Shown: positions 50,309 through 59,383 of the stretch, one piece after another
How positions within the stretch are numbered: position 1 is the stretch's first letter
How the letters are laid out: each line of letters opens with the position of its first letter
DNA from: Syntrophomonas sp.
Lineage (GTDB): Bacteria; Bacillota; Syntrophomonadia; Syntrophomonadales; Syntrophomonadaceae
Assembly (NCBI GenBank): GCA_016841425.1
Contig: JAENZE010000007.1
Coordinates: forward strand, 1-64,000
Length of the DNA: 64,000 nt
Direction: 5' to 3'
Notes under the pieces: model-generated
What the model saw: only the letters and a program-made list of their open reading frames with translations
Database searches by the model: none
What the model was told of the DNA's origin: nothing
Made by a program: the position numbers and the translations under genes

Positions 50309-52036
50309 TTCTAGGAGCATTTCGCCCAGTTTAGCTTCTTCGCTTTTATCAGCGTATTTAGCTTTTTCTACATCCGGGAACAGACTGTAAATGCCGTCAA
50401 TTAAAGCTTCCGAGTGAGGCGGACAACCGGGTATATGCATTCCCTTGTGCGCATGGTGCTGCTGGCAGACGCCCATGAAAATATTGGTGGCCCGGGGGTC
50501 TATTGGTTCCTCGGTTTCGGGACCGAAGTATATCTGAACCGGATTGGGGAAGGGTCGATCGATTAACAGCCGGCCGGGTTCTATCGGGTCAGGTTTTCTC
50601 AGTTTGCTCATTACAAAATGGAGGTAGGCTCTGCAACCCGGACAGGCATACCCGTTATGGAGAGTTATATCTCCTCCCCCACTCAGATCAAGCTGGGGCT
50701 GCTGGAAGGGACGGGATATTTCCTGCAGAGGGGGGCCGATTAGCTCTATATCATTCATCTCCAACGGACCAAAGCCCTGCAGGTAGGCCATTAAACAGGT
50801 GGGTACATCTTCGGGCTCCAAACCCATGATTCGGGTGGCAACTGCGTCCACTGCTGCCGGGTTGGTTCCTGCTATCAGCAGGTCCATCTGACGGGGGGTG
50901 CCGGATATGGGCCCGAAGCCTTCCTGCCCACAGAGTCCATCGATAATAATCAAGTCCGGTTTTACCAGGTGATTGATGTTGATCAGACTCTGCCATAGTC
51001 CGAAGAAATGAGACATGTATTTTTCCAGGGGGGGTACTGCTCCCTGCAGGTTCTTTATACTGAGAGAAACAACCGCTGCAAAGTGTATCTTCATTACTGG
51101 TACACTGATGATGACATCGGCCGTTTCCAGGGTAACTGGTATTTTTCGGGATACCATACGTTTACCTCCAGGAACTGTTTTCACCCGGGCTTCATCCTGG
51201 TTTAAATCAACCAGAGATATTTTGCCCGGGTCAAGCTCAACTATCTCTTGATAACCATAATGCTCAAACATTTTGCTGGTTTCGCTGCGGTTGATAGATG
51301 AACCTTCAGCGATAATGATTTCCCCGGCCAGAGGCAGGAGAATCTCTACCAGGGTTTTTATAAGTCGGGGATCAGTAACAATTCCGCCCTTGTATATACC
51401 GTCTTTAATGCCATGTTCACTGACTACATTAGGCTTGATAACCACTCTCTGCCCGGGGCGGACGAAGTTTTCTATTCCTCCCAGTTTTTGCAGCAGCCTT
51501 TCCAGCCCTGCTTTTATCTCCTCCTGCTGGCCATCCGCTGATACCTTTTCTACTGCTACAACTTCTGTTTTAATCTCCCATTCAGGCTTGTACCCCTTTA
51601 ATTTGCGCAACAGCACGCTGGTACTCAACTCGAGTTTCATTATTTTGCAGCCTGCTTCTAAATAAGCTCGGGTAGGGCGGAAACCATAGTCTACCAGCAT
51701 GCGGTATTTGCCATCGTCTTCAGCCCATAACTGAACTGCCACCAGATTTTCCCTGGCAATCAGAGCGTCCAGGATAGACTCGCTCGTTGTCTTATCATCA
51801 TCGAGGCTTATCAGTATATCTTGAATGGTGCTGTTTTCAGGGTTATAGATAATCCAAGCCCGGTCTTGACCATTCTGTATTGCTCTATAAACCATCATCC
51901 CGGGTTGATCTGACCACTGCTGCCACTGGTAGTCAATATATGATGTATTCATCTGTCGGTCCTGGTAGTAAGCTTTAAGTCGTTGCTGCAATTCGCCGCT
52001 CAGCTTCTCCTCTATTAGCGTAATTCCTGAGCTCAT
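50258..52036 (-). CDS. DUF362 family protein with N-terminal GNAT-like region
   Basis: A 592-residue protein. Residues 1-~145 (ITLIEEKLSGELQQRLKAYY ... GFRPTRAYLEAGCKIMKLEL) look like an acetyltransferase fold. From about residue 170 it is DUF362: RVVIKPNVVSEHGIKDGIYK, VIISVPVMKIHFAAVVSLSI and IIDGLCGQEGFGPISGTPRQ. A C-terminal ~110 residues hold CPGCRAYLHF and CQQHHAHKGMHIPGCPPH, possible Fe-S or metal ligands. The last ~16 residues (VDKGTVLLSTLAPLKK) come from MITE copy B, which also provides the stop. The ATG at 52036 follows AAGGAGGGGAACCAAAG. The function of DUF362 is unknown, perhaps redox. Confidence 0.8.
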   Translation of the reverse strand: MSSGITLIEEKLSGELQQRLKAYYQDRQMNTSYIDYQWQQWSDQPGMMVYRAIQNGQDRAWIIYNPENSTIQDILISLDDDKTTSESILDALIARENLVAVQLWAEDDGKYRMLVDYGFRPTRAYLEAGCKIMKLELSTSVLLRKLKGYKPEWEIKTEVVAVEKVSADGQQEEIKAGLERLLQKLGGIENFVRPGQRVVIKPNVVSEHGIKDGIYKGGIVTDPRLIKTLVEILLPLAGEIIIAEGSSINRSETSKMFEHYGYQEIVELDPGKISLVDLNQDEARVKTVPGGKRMVSRKIPVTLETADVIISVPVMKIHFAAVVSLSIKNLQGAVPPLEKYMSHFFGLWQSLININHLVKPDLIIIDGLCGQEGFGPISGTPRQMDLLIAGTNPAAVDAVATRIMGLEPEDVPTCLMAYLQGFGPLEMNDIELIGPPLQEISRPFQQPQLDLSGGGDITLHNGYACPGCRAYLHFVMSKLRKPDPIEPGRLLIDRPFPNPVQIYFGPETEEPIDPRATNIFMGVCQQHHAHKGMHIPGCPPHSEALIDGIYSLFPDVEKAKYADKSEEAKLGEMLLEVDKGTVLLSTLAPLKK

Positions 52037-52418
52037 TCTTTGGTTCCCCTCCTTCATACAAGTGGATAACCTTCGAGAGCTTAATATATTGCTGCTTTCG
52101 GGTGGAGTTTCGAGTTGATACTTTGCGTTGCATATAATGGCTGTATTGCGTGATGATAAAAGGCTATCGTTTAAATCGAGATTGGCAATGTTATTGTCTT
52201 TATTCTCTCTAGTCGGGAGTAATCCCTGCAAATACGAAAGGTTTAGCAACGGCCGTAATTATGATGGGTAATATGCAGCAATGTGGGATGTCTTGGTTCA
52301 TTTAATTTCCCTGGAGGGGTTAGCAGTAGTCGGAATTATGATGAAAGATTAGTCATTAAAGTCCCTGGTATTCGAATCAGTTCTGCTTATTCTTGTACAG
52401 GCAGAATAACCGTTCCGC

Positions 52419-52964
52419 TTAAAGAACTTTGGTATTGCGATCAGCACAGGTTGAGGCTACATAGGCGTTGGGTTTGATTATTATATCAACCAGCCCCAGG
52501 TTTTTCATATACCCGGTCATAGCTGGTATTAAGGCTTTGGTTTTTCCTCTTTCTCCGATATCCAGGTGCACCTCGAATTTAAATCCTCGTTCGGATACAT
52601 CCAGGAATTCTTCGAGTTCGTCTTTGATGATTTTTTCCGCAGTCAGATAAGTGAGATGGCTTTCCATGGAAATCTTCTCGAATAGAGACATCTTGACCCG
52701 TGGAATGATATGCTTTCTGATGCAGTACCAGGCTCCTTTACCTACTCTATGAATATGTACGGCGGTAACAAAACAGATGTAGTCTTTATATTCATGGGAG
52801 TCACTGCCTACTCCCAGAACATACTCATTCCGGGTGTCTTTCCTGATAAAATCTACTATTTTTCCATATACTTGATCGAAGGTCATACCGCTTCGATCGG
52901 TGTTATTGAAAAATCTAAAACTCTCCGTATCATATAGTAAATCTAACGGGCCGCCTAAAATCAT
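52419..52964 (-). CDS. YkuK family (DUF458) RNase H-like protein
   Basis: A 181-residue protein. GMTFDQVYGKIVDFIRKD, VLGVGSDSHEYKDYICFVTA and a run of acidic residues (EFLDVSERGFKFEVHLDIGE) match the YkuK/DUF458 family, predicted to adopt an RNase H fold. Start ATG 52964 behind CAGGTGATTTGGT. It has no obvious operon partner. Confidence 0.8.
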   Translation of the reverse strand: MILGGPLDLLYDTESFRFFNNTDRSGMTFDQVYGKIVDFIRKDTRNEYVLGVGSDSHEYKDYICFVTAVHIHRVGKGAWYCIRKHIIPRVKMSLFEKISMESHLTYLTAEKIIKDELEEFLDVSERGFKFEVHLDIGERGKTKALIPAMTGYMKNLGLVDIIIKPNAYVASTCADRNTKVL

Positions 52965-53409
52965 ACCAAATCACCTGCAATCATATTTACCGCTGTGATA
53001 GAATACGGTTCTTGATCTGACACTTTCCAGACTATAAATATCATTTCCCTGCGGGTTCAGCCGTGCCGAAATTCTGCTGCGGAAAATGCAGCCATTTGAG
53101 AACCGTCCCCTGTCGCCACTCAGAATCACTTATATACATATCTATGATATTAGGAAGATGTAAAATACAAACAAATTACTACCTTTAGTATTATTAAAAT
53201 GATGCAAACTTATTGAAAGCTTTTATCTATAATAATGCCTTTCGGAGCTAAGGGCAAATGGAAACTGTTCCATACTTGAATAATGATGGATGGTTTCGTA
53301 TCCAGATGATTTTGAATTCCTGAAGCGGTGGGATGATATCGGTGCGGAATAACCGGCTCACGTTAACCTCTATTTGGACCGGCCGACCGGATTAAGCTGG
53401 ATTTTGTCA

Positions 53410-53952
53410 TTAGATAAACAGGGAGGAAACCCTGAACATATGCTCTAGAGTAAAGGAACCATAAGCGACCATAAATCCTACCAGTACGTCAGTTGGGTAA
53501 TGGACTCCCAGGTATATGCGGGAAATGCCTACCAGTCCAGCGATTAGAAGGAATAAGGCCTGATAATGCGGATATCCATTGGACAGTACCAGGGCCAGAC
53601 AAAAAGCGGCGCAGGTATGTCCGGAGGGGAAAGAATAGATACACATGGGAAGCTGGCTGGCAATCACATTATTCAACGCTTTGTAAGGCCTGGGCCTATT
53701 AACAATGCGTTTCACCAGGTATACAATTACCTGACTGAAAGTAAGTATGACAGCTATCCGAGTTCCAGTGACCACCGTTTCGTAGCTGGGAGAAAGGATT
53801 AATATTATCGGGAAAATTATGCAGAACGCCCAGGATCCTATTTGGGTAATCAACTGCATGGATATATTAAGAGATAAACAGCGCAGACGGTGATTGAATA
53901 GGAAGAATAGCCTCAAATCACTGCTTGTTATATAATTACGAATAGTATTCAT
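53410..53952 (-). CDS. PAP2 family phosphatase, undecaprenyl-diphosphatase-like
   Basis: A 180-residue protein with about five transmembrane helices. The three PAP2 motifs are present: KRIVNRPRP, YSFPSGHTCAA and SRIYLGVHYPTDVLVG. It probably dephosphorylates undecaprenyl-PP or phosphatidic acid at the membrane. The ATG at 53952 follows GGAGATAAAG. Upstream, 53953-54232 holds only a CGCGATA/TATCGCG inverted repeat (about 54134-54176). Confidence 0.88.
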   Translation of the reverse strand: MNTIRNYITSSDLRLFFLFNHRLRCLSLNISMQLITQIGSWAFCIIFPIILILSPSYETVVTGTRIAVILTFSQVIVYLVKRIVNRPRPYKALNNVIASQLPMCIYSFPSGHTCAAFCLALVLSNGYPHYQALFLLIAGLVGISRIYLGVHYPTDVLVGFMVAYGSFTLEHMFRVSSLFI

Positions 53953-54232
53953 CTTTATCTCCATTTCCCACTACAAAACGTCTCTTAATTGTTCTTATTT
54001 GATGTCATTATGCTGCTTTTTCCTTAGTTTGGCTAACGCCAATAATAGTCAATTTTGCTATTTTTTTATAAGCCGCAGTTATTTTTGGCTTACCGGCAAG
54101 CATTACCGGGTAAAAGTTGGCCCGGCAGGATGGCCGCGATAGGCATACTGGTATAGGTGTAATCTATCTTATCGCGCAGTCTAATTTAATCTCTCTTTCG
54201 ATAAATTAGCACCCTATCAATGATACTCTTTT

Positions 54233-55582
54233 TTATTGGAAAAATAAATCGAAATTATTATGCAGCTGTCTGGCTATCAGCAGCAGCTTCCGGCCATAAT
54301 CGGTCCGCAGCTGTCGGATATCCAAATCATTTATTCTTACCCGGTCTAGCCCATCCGCATCTTTAAAGCTGTTGAAAAGAAATTCGCTTTCTTCCCGGTC
54401 GGGCAGATTATATTTATCCATATGCTCCCGGGCCAGCTTATCGCTTATACAGTGATTTTCTATGATATACCTGAGATTTTCCTGGTCGGGCTGGTCCAGC
54501 AGGTTTATCAATCCCTGCTGCTGCGCTTTTCGATAACTTTCGATGCCGTGCTGGGGATCAAAGTTGTCATTAATCCTTCCTATGTCATGGTACAGGGAAG
54601 CGGTGCATAAAATATTTATGAATCTCTCCTGATAGCCCTGCAGACAACCTAATATAAGATTTAACAGCAGTACTCTGCGAGTATGCATGATACCATGTAT
54701 TCCTTCGGGTCGATAGAAGTACTCTTTTTTTAATTGTTTTTCATAATAATAATAGCGATTGATAATATCCAGGCGATGAAGGTCCGGCTTAAGGTCTGCC
54801 AGACTGAGAAGCTTTAGCGGCTCGATGTCTTTTAATAGAGATGGAAATACGACTATTTCTTTTTCGTTCTTACGTTTGATATAGGCGGCGGCATCCTTTT
54901 TATCAATAATGGCTTTATATACCCGACCTTCACCATCCGATTGCACCGCAAAGCGTATGGCGGTATTGATATCCAGGGTCCAGGAATGCTCCAGGTAGAT
55001 GGGAGTGGATATGGAATCCCCCTGACCTCTATATATTTCCAGGTATACACCATTACCTGGCAAATCCAGGGGCTCGGGTCTGTAAGTCAGGATTTTACGG
55101 ATATATTCTTCCGGAAAGTCAGTCAACCGCAGTCCACAGCGGGAGTATACAAACCAGAAAGTTTCATGTTTATCCTGGTCAGGAATCCGATCAAATAGCT
55201 TCTCATAAGCCAGGAGAGCAATCCGTTTATCAATGATATAAAAAAAGGTTCTGAAATCTCCCTGGCTAAGGCAATTCTCGATCCGGCCTTCTTCAAAATG
55301 AATCAGCTCCAGAATTCGAAACGATTCCAGCCCTTCCCGGCTGAAGATGGGAATGTCTATCAAAACAAAATCCCGATAATAGCAGAAACAGGCAAAGGGA
55401 TCATCCCGCTTGAAATAGAAATTGGCGAGATCTATCCCGGCTGACTCGATATAATCTGCCGCTTCCCGATAATTAAGCTTATTGAAATAATTACTCAGAT
55501 TTCTTAACTCCTGAATAGGAACTAAACCGTTTACGGTAGCAAATAAATTGCTGTTGATTCTATCCAAGCTATCCATGAGCAT
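54233..55582 (-). CDS. ADP-ribosyltransferase-like / HD-domain fusion protein
   Basis: A 449-residue protein. Residues 1-~170 are helical, probably repeat-like, with no known motif. Residues ~178-250 carry an ART-like pattern: Arg185 in VYLEIYRGQGD, a Ser-x-Thr motif in LEHSWTLDINTAIRFAV (200-202) and an E-x-E in KRKNEKEIVVFP (240-242), matching the R-STS-ExE class. Residues ~294-410 form an HD domain with His300 in IHGIMHTRRVLL, the HD pair in ASLYHDIGR (332-333) and KDADGLDRVR. I know no named family with this pairing. It may modify a target with ADP-ribose and hydrolyse a nucleotide or signal (inference). It lies in a same-strand run with PPOX, VWA and MoxR genes. Confidence 0.7.
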   Translation of the reverse strand: MLMDSLDRINSNLFATVNGLVPIQELRNLSNYFNKLNYREAADYIESAGIDLANFYFKRDDPFACFCYYRDFVLIDIPIFSREGLESFRILELIHFEEGRIENCLSQGDFRTFFYIIDKRIALLAYEKLFDRIPDQDKHETFWFVYSRCGLRLTDFPEEYIRKILTYRPEPLDLPGNGVYLEIYRGQGDSISTPIYLEHSWTLDINTAIRFAVQSDGEGRVYKAIIDKKDAAAYIKRKNEKEIVVFPSLLKDIEPLKLLSLADLKPDLHRLDIINRYYYYEKQLKKEYFYRPEGIHGIMHTRRVLLLNLILGCLQGYQERFINILCTASLYHDIGRINDNFDPQHGIESYRKAQQQGLINLLDQPDQENLRYIIENHCISDKLAREHMDKYNLPDREESEFLFNSFKDADGLDRVRINDLDIRQLRTDYGRKLLLIARQLHNNFDLFFQ

Positions 55583-55597
55583 CTCCCTTAACTTGCT

Positions 55598-55676
55598 AAA
55601 GGGACAAGGGGACGGTCCTTTTGTCCCTCTAAAGCAATCCCTGAAAGGGACAAAAGGACCGTCCCCTTGTCCCTCT
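55598..55676. repeat. inverted pair of palindromes between two genes (tag GGGACA)
   Basis: GGGACAAGGGGACGGTCCTT plus TTGTCCC, a 20-nt spacer, then GGGACAAAAGGACCGTCCCC plus TTGTCCC. The right end touches the stop codon of the PPOX gene (55675-55677), and the left end lies 16 bp before the ART/HD start. Confidence 0.9.
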
Positions 55677-56130
55677 ACAGGGTGTAGCTGCGAAGTTCGC
55701 TTAGTATTTTGGATATATATTCCTTCCAGCGCTGGGATCGAAATACTATCTTGATGCCTTCTTTGACTTCCACATCGTCGGCTACATTGCTCTTTACATT
55801 TTTAATATTCAGACATAATACTCCTATATATTTACTATTCTCCATAATCTCTTTATATACCTTCACCTCGGCCTGGATGGTGAAGGCGCTGTCACCTCCG
55901 CTGATGAAGGTAAGGGCTATGGTGCCTCTGCTGCAGGCGTTGTGGAAAGTGGCGGACTGGTTCTGAACCGCCATCAGTATGGTCTTAGTATCCGGGGCAT
56001 AAAACATGGACATGGGTGCCCCCCGGGGATAACCATCGTCATCTACTGTAGATGCGACCCCGGTCATGGTGTTGACCTTGAAAAACTCGTAAAGATTAGC
56101 CGGCAGTTCGCTTCCCATTATATTACCCAT
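55675..56130 (-). CDS. pyridoxamine 5'-phosphate oxidase-like flavin protein
   Basis: A 151-residue split-barrel protein. GVASTVDDDGYPRGAPMSMF, TKTILMAVQNQSATFHNACS and RGTIALTFISGGDSAF fit the FMN-binding PPOX superfamily. No residues specific for PdxH are visible, so it is probably a general flavin reductase-like member. Start ATG 56130 behind GGAGATACT. It lies between the ART/HD and VWA genes. Confidence 0.75.
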   Translation of the reverse strand: MGNIMGSELPANLYEFFKVNTMTGVASTVDDDGYPRGAPMSMFYAPDTKTILMAVQNQSATFHNACSRGTIALTFISGGDSAFTIQAEVKVYKEIMENSKYIGVLCLNIKNVKSNVADDVEVKEGIKIVFRSQRWKEYISKILSELRSYTL

Positions 56131-56193
56131 AGTATCTCCGTTACCACCTTTCCTATTAATTTCTTGGGTTCCTAACCTTACGTTGCAGTCTTT

Positions 56194-57294
56194 CTACAGC
56201 TGACTTATGGCTTTTTCGAGTTTAAGCAGGGTAGAACATTCAAAGACTTCAGTACAGTATTTTTGATATTCATAAATCCTGCTGTCTCCCATACCCCAGC
56301 TATTTTCAGGTTCCGGGTTAAACCAGTATACTTTTCTGACGTTTTTCTTTATTTCCTGCAATACCCAGCTCTCGTCATTAAACCAGTTGTTGCGGGCATC
56401 TCCGAAAATTAGCACCGAAGTCTTATGGGATAAAAGATGCCGGTAGCGCTGATGAAAGGCTTTTAATGACACACCATAATCGGTATAGCCGCTGGCACCT
56501 ACTACACTGGCATTCTTCAAGACATGGGTACGGAGGTCCAGGGGGTTGCCGGAGAACAGCAGCCCGGTTATCTCATCGATATCATCGATAAAGGCAAAGG
56601 AATCGATTTTACGGAAAAACCTCTCCAGGGAGGCAATGAGGGCCAGGGCAAAACAGCTGAAGGTCATTACTGACCCGGATATGTCGCACATAGCAAGAAT
56701 TACCGGTTTTTCCCGGGTTTTCTTTACGGTAAAAATATCAACCGGCACCCCGCCGCTGGACATACTATTGCGAATGGTGCGACGGAAGTCAATCAAAGCT
56801 GGATTATTGCGATTTCGTTTCTTTACCATCTTGGCTGCCAGCCTTCTGGCTATTATGGGAAACACGGCTTCCAGCTTGTGCACATCGGCTAGACTGTCCA
56901 GCCGAAAATCTTGATCCAGGGGATTTTTGCTGCCTCCAGGGGATTGGGCTGCACCACCCCGGCTTAGCGAGGTTCCCAGTGCCATTTGGCCGCCGCTTAT
57001 TGAAATCTGCTCCGATGATTCCAACTTACGTGATTTTATCGGGATTATCCTGGCTCCTCCGGCCTGATTGATGATCTCATAATCGAAGTAGCGGTAAAAT
57101 ACCTGATCGAAGATATCCTGATAGGCGTAGTCTTTAACCAGGGTACTGAACAAAGCGGAGTAAAAATAGTCTTCTCTCGTCCAGTCCACCTGCAGAGCGG
57201 CCTGGCAGCAGTCCAGAGCCTGGCTGGGTGTTATGGGCACCCCTTCCTGCCGCAGTTCTTCAAAAAAACCCTGTAAATTATGCAGAACAGTCAT
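56194..57294 (-). CDS. VWA-domain protein (CoxE-like), MoxR partner
   Basis: A 366-residue protein. The C-terminal half is a von Willebrand A domain with a MIDAS motif, VILAMCDISGSVMTF, and a later FGDARNNWFNDESW. The N-terminal half is helical with a Gly/Ser-rich linker (GGQMALGTSLSRGGAAQSPG). Such proteins work with MoxR AAA+ ATPases as chaperones for metal-enzyme maturation or protein remodelling. It starts 16 bp after the MoxR-like stop. Confidence 0.87.
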   Translation of the reverse strand: MTVLHNLQGFFEELRQEGVPITPSQALDCCQAALQVDWTREDYFYSALFSTLVKDYAYQDIFDQVFYRYFDYEIINQAGGARIIPIKSRKLESSEQISISGGQMALGTSLSRGGAAQSPGGSKNPLDQDFRLDSLADVHKLEAVFPIIARRLAAKMVKKRNRNNPALIDFRRTIRNSMSSGGVPVDIFTVKKTREKPVILAMCDISGSVMTFSCFALALIASLERFFRKIDSFAFIDDIDEITGLLFSGNPLDLRTHVLKNASVVGASGYTDYGVSLKAFHQRYRHLLSHKTSVLIFGDARNNWFNDESWVLQEIKKNVRKVYWFNPEPENSWGMGDSRIYEYQKYCTEVFECSTLLKLEKAISQL

Positions 57295-57309
57295 AAATCC
57301 CCTCCTGCT

Positions 57310-58185
57310 CTAACGGAATTCCAGATCCTGCCGGCTGTACAGCAATCGCTCTATTTTTTCCAGATCTTCATGGTGCTTGACCAGGGTATTCAAGGTCTGC
57401 AGCATGGTCTCAACGTCTACATCATCTTTCCCCAGCCACATCAACGAAGAGGCCCAGTCTATGCTTTCCGCGATACTGGGTAGTTTCTTCATTTCCACAC
57501 CGCGTATGCGGCGCATCACCCCGGCTACTTTCTCGGCCAGCTGCTCGGATAAATCGGGCACTTTCAGCAGTAGTATCTGCTCTTCCATGTCCCGGGAGGG
57601 AAAGTCCAGGTACAGATAGAGACAACGCCTTTTTAATGCTTCGGACAGTTCCCTGGAAGCATTGGAAGTGAGAAAGACATAGGGAATATGCTTTGCTTTT
57701 ATAGTGCCCAGCTCTGGTATGGTAATCTGGAATTCGGACAGCAATTCCAGCAGCAGGGCCTCAAATTCGAAATCAACTTTATCAATTTCATCTATCAGCA
57801 GTACCGTTGGAGTATCAGAAACTATGCTGCTCAGCAGGGGGCGGCTCAACAGGAAGGTATCAGAGAAAATTTCCTCTTCCACCTGCCTGGTATCCTGGTT
57901 TATCGCTGCCTGGATATGCAGCAGCTGCCTCTTGTAGTTCCACTCATACAGAGCCTTGGATTCATCTATGCCCTCATAACACTGCAGGCGTATCAGAGGG
58001 ATTCCCTTCATGCGGCTGAAAGCCTGGGCTATGGCGGTCTTGCCTACCCCGGCTGGACCTTCTACCAGAATTGGTTTCTGCAGAGCCTCTGCCAAATACA
58101 ATACGGTCGCCGTCTTGTCATTACATATGTAGTCAGCTTTAATCATATTACTTTTTATGTTCTGTATTTTATCATCCATTTCCAT
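57310..58185 (-). CDS. MoxR-type AAA+ ATPase
   Basis: A 291-residue protein. Walker A is ILVEGPAGVGKTAIAQAF, Walker B PTVLLIDEIDKVDFEFEALL, sensor 1 YVFLTSNASRELSEALKRRC and an arginine-finger-like LYLYLDFPSR. Sequence order and length match the CoxD/MoxR branch. It is coupled to the VWA gene and probably shares a promoter with padR upstream. The client is unknown; the flanking PPOX and ART/HD proteins are candidates. Confidence 0.9.
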   Translation of the reverse strand: MEMDDKIQNIKSNMIKADYICNDKTATVLYLAEALQKPILVEGPAGVGKTAIAQAFSRMKGIPLIRLQCYEGIDESKALYEWNYKRQLLHIQAAINQDTRQVEEEIFSDTFLLSRPLLSSIVSDTPTVLLIDEIDKVDFEFEALLLELLSEFQITIPELGTIKAKHIPYVFLTSNASRELSEALKRRCLYLYLDFPSRDMEEQILLLKVPDLSEQLAEKVAGVMRRIRGVEMKKLPSIAESIDWASSLMWLGKDDVDVETMLQTLNTLVKHHEDLEKIERLLYSRQDLEFR

Positions 58186-58229
58186 TCCCCCACTGCTTCA
58201 ATTTTAGTCAGAGCAACCGCTCCCCTGAC

Positions 58230-58805
58230 TCATGTTTTGCATCCCCTGGCACAATCTTGCAGACTCCCTTCAAGCTCGGCTATCATCTCTTTGAGCCATT
58301 CAACTTTTACTTTCTCGACTTCTATGCCGTATTCGATAATCCTGATCCGATAATGATCCACATTTTTCTGGATCATTTCTTCCCGGGCTTCGTTAAACCG
58401 CATGAGCCGATCGCTGCTTATTTCAAGCTGCCCCCTGAATTTGGCCATAATCTTGTCTTCCGGCAGGTGTTTATAATAGTTGACTTTGCTCAGAAAAGAA
58501 TACTGCTTGAAAAAATCAAACTTGGTATTATCCTCTTCATCCAGGGTGGAATCTAACCAATCATAAAATTCGTCAAGCCCTTTGGGAGTTATATAGATTA
58601 TCTTCTGGTCGGGCAGATCATCCTGCGACTTAATCTTTTTCTCAATCATGTTTTCTTTTTCCAGCTTATTAAGAGTCGTATATAATCGACCCTGGTTTAT
58701 CTCCGGGCTGGCGGGAAAAAAGTCCATGAAACATTTTTTTATAAGATCATATCCATGGGCAGGATTATCTACAAAATATCCTAAGACAAACTGTTTGAAA
58801 CCCAA
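58230..58805 (-). CDS. PadR family transcriptional regulator
   Basis: A 191-residue protein. The N-terminal winged helix (FVLGYFVDNPAHGYDLIKKC, EINQGRLYTTLNKLEKENMI) is followed by an antiparallel helical dimerisation domain (RLMRFNEAREEMIQKN onward) typical of AphA-like PadR. It lies 45 bp upstream of the MoxR/VWA genes on the same strand and probably controls them and itself. Confidence 0.88.
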   Translation of the reverse strand: MGFKQFVLGYFVDNPAHGYDLIKKCFMDFFPASPEINQGRLYTTLNKLEKENMIEKKIKSQDDLPDQKIIYITPKGLDEFYDWLDSTLDEEDNTKFDFFKQYSFLSKVNYYKHLPEDKIMAKFRGQLEISSDRLMRFNEAREEMIQKNVDHYRIRIIEYGIEVEKVKVEWLKEMIAELEGSLQDCARGCKT

Positions 58806-58835
58806 AACAAATCACCTACTATATTAATATTATGC

Positions 58836-58853
58836 TACCTTAATGTTAAGGTA
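58836..58853 (-). promoter_or_regulatory. palindromic operator upstream of padR
   Basis: TACCTTAATGTTAAGGTA: 8-bp arms with a 2-bp centre, 31 bp upstream of the padR start, overlapping an AT-rich promoter region. It is likely the PadR autoregulatory site. Confidence 0.6.
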
Positions 58854-58879
58854 TAGGGTAGTGGTAAGTCAAGCAAAAA

Positions 58880-59044
58880 TGAAGCAGGGGGACGTTCTTT
58901 TTACATCCTCATATCCCGAATCGTAAATCCTCAGTTACCACAAGTTGGTTTGATTGAAACGACAATAGATTTATCGCTTTACTGTGTAACACCGTAAAAG
59001 GCTTTATCCACACAAGGAAGCAAAAAGAACGTCCCCCTGCTTCA
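58880..59044. mobile_element. 165-bp element bounded by inverted palindrome halves (tag GAAGCA)
   Basis: The left end is TGAAGCAGGGGGACGTTCTT and the right end its inverse, AAGAACGTCCCCCTGCTTCA, with GGAAGCAAA just inside. The ~110-bp interior is unrelated to that of the 250-bp elements. No open frame of note. Confidence 0.75.
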
Positions 59045-59094
59045 TACTTTGAAAAAGAATGCAGATACTATTCTTGAAAGGAGGTTGATCCAGA

Positions 59095-59310
59095 ATGAAA
59101 ATCGTCGCGGTACGCAAAAATAAGGATGGAGATATTACTGATTTCAAACTTGATAATAATCAAGAGGTGAACTACAGTCAGGCAATAAATATGGCCCGGA
59201 ACGGTGAAATAGAACACATTGATGTTTATGATAGAAAAGGTCGGGCCATCATTAGAAGTCAGCGTGACGGAGATCCCAACAATAACCTCGACCGTCTGCC
59301 CACTTTCTAA
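59095..59310 (+). CDS. DUF3892 family small protein
   Basis: A 71-residue protein. MKIVAVRKNKDGDITDFKLD, then MARNGEIEHIDVYDRKGRAI and DPNNNLDRLPTF, fits the DUF3892 family found in Firmicutes. Function unknown. Start ATG 59095 behind AAAGGAGG. Confidence 0.85.
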   Translation: MKIVAVRKNKDGDITDFKLDNNQEVNYSQAINMARNGEIEHIDVYDRKGRAIIRSQRDGDPNNNLDRLPTF

Positions 59311-59327
59311 AGCCATTTACAGGGCTC

Positions 59328-59380
59328 GGGGGACGGCCACGGGGACAGGCCACGGGGCCCTGTCTGTCCCCGTGGTCCAC
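59328..59380. repeat. GGGGAC-family palindrome between convergent genes (tag CCACGG)
   Basis: GGGGGACGGCCACGGGGACA and then GGCCACGGGG, mirrored by TGTCTGTCCCCGTGG. It lies 3 bp from the stop of the DUF421 gene and 17 bp from the DUF3892 stop. Confidence 0.75.
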
Positions 59381-59383
59381 TGA

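Noticed and set aside
53290-53355. Short peptide frame MVSYPDDFEFLKRWDDIGAE
   Set aside because: Only 20 codons with a stop just upstream; possibly a gene remnant but not supportable.
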